Below are positions 53,703 through 58,054 of a DNA stretch of 58,054 nucleotides, one piece after another (positions within the stretch are counted from its first letter, which is position 1; every line of letters starts with the position of its first letter). Under the pieces are notes generated by a model that made no database searches, was not told the origin of the DNA, and saw nothing but the letters and a program-made list of their open reading frames with translations. Source of the stretch: Caldilineales bacterium. Lineage in GTDB: Bacteria; Chloroflexota; Anaerolineae; Caldilineales; Caldilineaceae. The stretch covers positions 1 to 58,054 of the forward strand of contig JAAXGZ010000053.1 in assembly GCA_012271135.1 (NCBI GenBank), given 5' to 3'. Both the position numbers and the translations under genes were made by a program.

Positions 53703-53736
53703 CGGGCGGGACCGGAGTTGTTTCCAGTCCCGCCCG
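53703..53736. repeat. Strong hairpin after the acidic secreted protein gene
   Basis: CGGGCGGGACCGG (53703-53715) pairs with CCAGTCCCGCCCG (53724-53736), 13 positions with one mismatch and an 8-nt loop. It lies 25 bp after the stop codon at 53677. There is no U tract, so it may be a stabilising or Rho-type hairpin rather than an intrinsic terminator. Confidence 0.55.
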
Positions 53737-53814
53737 CGGCCATTCAGGCTCGTTTGGCCGCACTCCCTATTTCCGTCCAACATATAAATTCGGGGAACGT
53801 GTGACCAACCCGTA

Positions 53815-54116
53815 TTAGGATTCACCAATGGTGGGTTCTCCTGCAGTTGGCAAGCTTCCAAGGCAGTCGAAACGGCCCTTGCCACACTTTTGCTGAACCT
53901 TGGGCGTTGCCCGGACCGACGGCCAGTCGGGCTGTCTCACTCTCGGCAAGTCACCCTGGAACATGCACTCGATGGTTGAGAGCATGAGAATCTTGCCAAA
54001 GTGGCGAGGGTGGGATAGAAACAAGCACTCGCCGGCACTCAGCAGTTGAGTCAGTTCACGGATCTTGTCCACGTAGGCGTAGTTCTCGCGCCGCAGCCGC
54101 GCGTAATTCCGAGAGG
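53815..54116 (-). pseudogene. Truncated N-terminal copy of the AAA-ATPase/PD-(D/E)XK gene
   Basis: The minus strand encodes NYARLRRENYAYVDKIRELT, CLFLSHPRHFGKILMLSTIE and CMFQGDLPRVRQPDW. This matches residues about 30-95 of the full gene next door (YVRLRREHYAYVDKTGELAQ; RPRRFGKTLMLSTIECMYQG). It then diverges and stops, with no ATPase core or nuclease domain. In the Walker A region GKT has become GKI. There is no good start codon at the homologous position. The fragment lies in the same orientation as the intact gene, 310 bp beyond its 3' end. Confidence 0.8.
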
Positions 54117-54426
54117 CCCGGCCGCAATCTCGGTTTGGCCGAAGTTTGCTTTTGGATCCCTTCGGAGGCGGTACCAGTATCCAGATCAGCCATCATCGTA
54201 CGTGGAGTCCGGTGGGCTGGTCCAAGGCGGAGTTAACTGTCCAATGTTTTTTCTTCCGACGAACAATCGGACTCCGGAGTGCGACGCAAACCCGACCATG
54301 CAGCCCAGGTGCTGCAAGCTTCGAGACCCGAATGGGTGCGAGCAGAGTTGACTTCGCCTTCTCGAAGACTGCGGGTGGCTTCAATCCGGAGTCGGTGCAA
54401 CGAACGGTGTCCACTGCTCGGCGTCT
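54117..54426. other. Gap between the truncated copy and the full AAA/nuclease gene
   Basis: I see no gene, hairpin or terminator here. It may be residual sequence from the duplication that produced the truncated copy. Confidence 0.3.
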
Positions 54427-56232
54427 TTACCGAAGCCCGGTGTCGAGAGGGACCCATTCCGCATCGACATCGCGCACCGGCCGTCGTGCTCCCTCGATGC
54501 GTACCTGTCCATCATTGGTCTTGGTCACGTGCAGAGCGATACGGGTGGCATCTTCCGCTTGTTCCAACTCCAGCAGCAGGCTGCGTCCGTATTGCCGACG
54601 GTCAGCTTGGTCCTGGGCCTCCTGCAGACTGCGGTTGTACTTCAGATCGAACACACAAGCCCGGCCACGGAAGATGGTCGCCAAGTCGTATCGCCCGGAC
54701 AGTTCGCGCCGTTCGGCTCGGGGTACCACCCCCATACCCAGAAAAATGCCATGCAGCGCGGCATGGTAGGAATATTCTTCCCCCATGATGTTGTAGGGAA
54801 ACGTGTACAGACAGTTCAACAGAACGTTTGGCAAGTCTTTGTAATCTCCCGATGCCAGGCATGTTCGCAACCGATCGATGCCCGGTGCCTCATGGCCTAC
54901 ATGGGCACGCGCCAAGTCCCGCAACACCGTCCGTGCAACCTCCCGGTTGGGCCATCCCAGCCGCGCGGGTTGACCATCCCGCGCAGGATGGTGTGTCAAA
55001 TAGCCACCCTGCAACATCAACGACTTGAGGCCGGTCGCACGATTGCTGTAAAAGTCGGCATCCAGTTCGTCGGGGTCGTAAAACGGTATTTGGTCCACTG
55101 TTGCCGGTTGCCGTCTCAGGGCATCCACCAAGGACTTCGACACTCCGGAATCCGACCAGTGTGCCGGGAACCCCCGCCGTTGAATGCGCGCCCGTCCCTG
55201 CGGTGCCAACAGGTCGGTCAGCGTGTTGCACAGGGACCAGGGGTTGTAGACCGCCGGTCCGAAACCATCCGGATCGAACCGGTAGCCGTTGTAGTTCCCC
55301 CTTAAGTGCTCCCGAAGTTCATCGATTGACATACCCAGGCCTTCCGCCGCTGTGTCGATGCAGACCGACAACGGGGCTTGGTCCAGGTCGCCTTCCGTAA
55401 AGCCACAGACGGCACCGAACTCCTCCTTCCACGTGTAGTCCCGCAGGTTGTTGAGTGCCGAGAACATCTCACCGTACGCCCGGCGCGTGATCCCGGTGAT
55501 CAGGACCTTGTGCAGGTCCGATTCACACTGCTTGAACAGGCGATAGAATTCCCGGAACAACTCGAAGAACGGCTCGACCTCGGCCGGATCGCGGCCCAGC
55601 AGCTTCAAGAACGGGGTATCGTACTCGTCCACCAACACGACCGGGTCCGCGTCCTGTTGCTGAAGTGATGACAACAGGTCGCGCAACAGTTGTTCAGGTG
55701 GATACGGATACAACCGCGGATCGCGCAACCACTCCATGGAAGTGCAAGGGTCAAACCCTCTGCCGAACCAGAGAAGGCACTGCTGTGCCAACTGAAGTCG
55801 CAGGCCCAGCCCAACCTCCTCCACAGTTCTCCCCATCACGGCACTCATGTCCAAGCGAACCACTGGATGTCGAGGCTTGGAGGCAAACACCGCATCCCAT
55901 GCCGTACCGGCGAACAGGCCCGAGTCCGATACCTTCGGATGTGGATTTGCCAAGTCACCGTTCGGGTGCCTGACTCTCGGCAAGTCGCCTTGGTACATGC
56001 ACTCGATGGTTGACAACATCAGGGTCTTGCCAAAACGCCGGGGCCGGGCCAGAAACAAAAACTCGCCGGAGGCCAGCAATTGCGCCAGTTCGCCGGTCTT
56101 GTCGACATAGGCGTAATGCTCACGCCGGAGACGTACGTAGTCGGAGATTCCGGGGCGCAGCATGGGCCAACCGTTGTCCGGATGTCGCTGCCGGTCCATT
56201 TCGGCTGGGATCTTACGCTCGGCCATGTCCAT
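54427..56232 (-). CDS. AAA-ATPase-like protein with C-terminal PD-(D/E)XK nuclease-like domain
   Basis: The 601-residue product matches the two-domain family AAA-ATPase_like plus PDDEXK_9. Walker A is FLARPRRFGKTLMLSTIE, Walker B is PVVLVDEYDTPFLK, and the arginine-finger-like segment is LITGITRRAYGEMFSALNNL. The middle YNGYRFDPDGFGPAVYNPWS is a family hallmark. The C-terminal nuclease fold has GRYDLATIFRGRACVFDLKY, with Asp and D-x-K residues, and then a Gln/Arg-rich motif (EAQDQADRRQYG) typical of PDDEXK_9. These proteins are often multicopy in host-associated or marine bacteria and of unknown function; links to mobile DNA or defence are plausible. A restriction-modification gene lies next to it. 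Confidence 0.9.
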   Translation of the reverse strand: MDMAERKIPAEMDRQRHPDNGWPMLRPGISDYVRLRREHYAYVDKTGELAQLLASGEFLFLARPRRFGKTLMLSTIECMYQGDLPRVRHPNGDLANPHPKVSDSGLFAGTAWDAVFASKPRHPVVRLDMSAVMGRTVEEVGLGLRLQLAQQCLLWFGRGFDPCTSMEWLRDPRLYPYPPEQLLRDLLSSLQQQDADPVVLVDEYDTPFLKLLGRDPAEVEPFFELFREFYRLFKQCESDLHKVLITGITRRAYGEMFSALNNLRDYTWKEEFGAVCGFTEGDLDQAPLSVCIDTAAEGLGMSIDELREHLRGNYNGYRFDPDGFGPAVYNPWSLCNTLTDLLAPQGRARIQRRGFPAHWSDSGVSKSLVDALRRQPATVDQIPFYDPDELDADFYSNRATGLKSLMLQGGYLTHHPARDGQPARLGWPNREVARTVLRDLARAHVGHEAPGIDRLRTCLASGDYKDLPNVLLNCLYTFPYNIMGEEYSYHAALHGIFLGMGVVPRAERRELSGRYDLATIFRGRACVFDLKYNRSLQEAQDQADRRQYGRSLLLELEQAEDATRIALHVTKTNDGQVRIEGARRPVRDVDAEWVPLDTGLR

Positions 56233-56519
56233 GAACCACCGCCACTCTCAGTCCGCGCAGGTGTTGGCAGACACCTTGATTGTAGTCCGAGGACCGGACG
56301 ACTTCCGGGGGCATCAGGTGAACACGATCGTCCGGGCCACGGCCCAACCTCAATCGTTGCCGTCACTGTCATCGGGGGTAAACATGAGATCACAGCAAGG
56401 TACAAGGGCCACGCCAAGACAGACTTAAACGTTTTGAGGCATCGTGTCGGCCAAGTCCGGCACGACAATCCAACCCGGCTCCGTGCACACCATCTTCGAT
56501 CCAGCAACTTGCATTCTGC

Positions 56520-58054
56520 TCACCGTCTCCTACCGTGCCTGGATTTCCTGGTAGCTACTGGGTCCAACGGCGCGCGCATCTCCGAATACAGCATCAAAAG
56601 GTGTTCCACGCGTTCCCGTTCGGAGGCAAAGCCCTTCGGCCGGTACAGACGGTCCACGGCACGATCAAGTGCCCGATGCGCCTTCCTAAGGTTCGGCGGC
56701 ATCAGGTCAGGATCGTAGAGGTTGGCTAGTGTGGCCCCCAGATGCTGCTCACGGGTATCGAGTACCGCCTGCGCCAACGGTTCCAAGACTGACAAATCCA
56801 ATTCCCCAGTCTGGAAACCCGGTGGGGTTGGGAATGTGTTGTAGACGACACCAACCGAGTACATATAATCACTCTTCATCCGACCAGTGACTGTCCGCAT
56901 CCATGCCATGTGCATGGCGGAGGTCAGGAGGGCAAAGTCCGCAAGCGTGGCGTTTGGAAGCAACCGAAGTTTGTTGCTCGGCACAACCGGTGGTTGAAGC
57001 CACCCTACCGGAATGTATTCGCGCCGTTCGGAACTCACTTCTGGAAGTACCAAGAAAGGGCTGGTCGGCAATACATTCACGTGCCAAAGTGTAGGAGTTT
57101 CAGCCAGTTTCTTGGTTGGACCGCTCTTGCTTGAATGTCGGTATGTGCGTACTGCAGCAACACGGTCACGCACATGCGGCAACTGAGCTAATTCACTGGG
57201 ATTGGTGTTATGTAAAGCAAGAATCCATCGGGCTCCGCCTTGCAAGAACTCACGCGCGCCTACAAAGGGCCTCATCAAATTCGATGCCTGCGGCTCTCGA
57301 TTCAGAAAGTCACGGCGTTGATGCTGATCGAAAATGTAGGAACCATTGTCGATGGGTTTCGACCCTGTGATAAGACGCTTGAACCCATTGATTGGCTTGG
57401 TCTCTTCGCGGACCACTATGTGAGGATTGGCCAAGGCACTGCCATCGAAGAGATATGGCGAAATCGCCGCATGGTTGCTTTCGAGCGGTTCATCGTCCTT
57501 GCCGTCGTACGAAAACAACCGCCTTCGTGTTGGAACTTGCTCGGATGCATCCAACCCAACGATGACGACATGCACGTGGGCTTTCCCTCGGGCGTCGGAA
57601 CCCCATGCAAACGTTCGGTGGGCAAATGAAATCTCAAGTCCGTACCGGTCGAACAGGATCGGCCACAACTGGGCGACTTGCTCGCCTTGAGTGATCGAGT
57701 TGGTGGCCACGAATCCAACTCTCGGAACCGGTGCCCCCTTGGCCCTGGCATCAGCCATGTACTCCCCGGACTTGACGAACCACGCGGCCACATAGTCCAA
57801 CGACCCGCCGGATCCGCCCAGTGCCGCCACCCGGTGCACCTGTGCCCTTTGGAACGACGACTGAAACTTCGCCCCACTAAAAGGAGGGTTGCCAAGAACG
57901 CATGAACAATCCTCTGGAGCCAGGACTTCCTTCCATTCACTCTCCAAGGCATCGGCTGTGTGAATATGAGGCGACTTCTCGATCGGAATGCGCGCGAACG
58001 TCTGGCCGAACTCCAGACTCAACCGGTTGTTCATGATGTGGTCCATCATCCACA
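56520..58054 (-). CDS. MmeI-like (type IIL) restriction-modification/DNA methyltransferase, N-terminus beyond the right edge
   Basis: The visible 511 codons are the methyltransferase, target-recognition and C-terminal parts of a class I SAM-dependent DNA methyltransferase of the MmeI type. The segment entering the window reads WMMDHIMNNRLSLEFGQTFA. The catalytic adenine motif is GNPPFSGAKFQ (N-P-P-F), followed by GSLDYVAAWFVKSGEYM, FVATNSITQGEQVAQLWPIL and ISFAHRTFAW, the order of this family. In MmeI enzymes one polypeptide also carries an N-terminal endonuclease domain, which would lie outside. The frame has no natural start here, so the ATG at 58049 is not the true start. Confidence 0.9.
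   Translation of the reverse strand, partial: WMMDHIMNNRLSLEFGQTFARIPIEKSPHIHTADALESEWKEVLAPEDCSCVLGNPPFSGAKFQSSFQRAQVHRVAALGGSGGSLDYVAAWFVKSGEYMADARAKGAPVPRVGFVATNSITQGEQVAQLWPILFDRYGLEISFAHRTFAWGSDARGKAHVHVVIVGLDASEQVPTRRRLFSYDGKDDEPLESNHAAISPYLFDGSALANPHIVVREETKPINGFKRLITGSKPIDNGSYIFDQHQRRDFLNREPQASNLMRPFVGAREFLQGGARWILALHNTNPSELAQLPHVRDRVAAVRTYRHSSKSGPTKKLAETPTLWHVNVLPTSPFLVLPEVSSERREYIPVGWLQPPVVPSNKLRLLPNATLADFALLTSAMHMAWMRTVTGRMKSDYMYSVGVVYNTFPTPPGFQTGELDLSVLEPLAQAVLDTREQHLGATLANLYDPDLMPPNLRKAHRALDRAVDRLYRPKGFASERERVEHLLMLYSEMRAPLDPVATRKSRHGRRR

Noticed and set aside
1-58054. CRISPR array, tRNA or rRNA genes
   Set aside because: No regularly spaced direct repeats, cloverleaf-like sequences or rRNA segments were noticed in the intergenic regions.

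Overview
The window is 58 kb of high-GC bacterial DNA with short intergenic gaps. The gene set suggests a member of the Chloroflexota, perhaps Anaerolineae/Caldilineae: a PA14-plus-LysM secreted protein, a Flp-like pilin, an LCP protein beside a UbiA-type prenyltransferase, a phosphatidylinositol-phosphate-synthase-like CDP-alcohol transferase, and several decayed tnpB genes. This placement is inference from gene style; no rRNA or other marker is present.

Layout. 0-9 kb: the start of a sugar-type ABC ATPase gene (cut by the left edge), an intact stand-alone tnpB, a DinB-like gene converging on a class I fructose-bisphosphate aldolase gene, and a metal-uptake operon on the minus strand (DtxR-type regulator, lipoprotein, ATPase, two permeases that each carry an extra C-terminal winged-helix-like domain). 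9-16 kb: a 1182-residue secreted subtilase, a coiled-coil/zinc-ribbon protein, a multiply frameshifted tnpB relic, a Flp-pilin-like peptide and a DUF1361 membrane protein. 16-26 kb: an M20 deacetylase (ArgE-like), a frameshifted HpcH-type aldolase, then an eight-gene aromatic amino-acid operon on the minus strand (aroH-pheA-aroF-tyrA-aroA-aroE-trpB-trpA). 26-36 kb: mdh, a CDP-alcohol phosphatidyltransferase, an ECF sigma factor with a small partner gene, ffh-rpsP-khpA-rimM, a mannose-1-phosphate guanylyltransferase, a membrane protein, dgt and an SDR gene. 36-46 kb: an S1-domain protein, an 841-residue membrane protein, a decayed tnpB abutting an IS110 relic, LCP/UbiA/sulfatase genes and another tnpB relic. 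46-58 kb: lon, a cyclodeaminase-folD pair, two secreted proteins, a truncated copy of an AAA-ATPase/PD-(D/E)XK gene followed by the full gene, and a partial MmeI-like restriction-modification gene running off the right edge.

The most striking observation is regulatory. Between mdh and aroH lie a promoter (TTGACA-17 bp-TAGTCT), a 57-codon open frame whose codons 31-41 read FSFSDYFYYRF (seven Phe/Tyr codons in eleven), a 7-nt segment (GGACCGC) that can pair with the 5' arm of the next hairpin, and that hairpin itself, an intrinsic terminator with nine U residues just before aroH. This is the architecture of a ribosome-mediated Phe/Tyr attenuator controlling the whole aromatic operon. Other points worth a second look: a FolD whose cyclohydrolase lysine is replaced by Gln (Y50 kept, Q54 instead of K54), next to an FchA-like gene that could supply the missing activity; an SDR whose catalytic Tyr is His; a tnpB relic whose lesions can be read individually (an 8-bp tandem duplication and a perfect 32-bp palindrome); and a 9-bp inverted repeat at the predicted start of the aldolase transcript.
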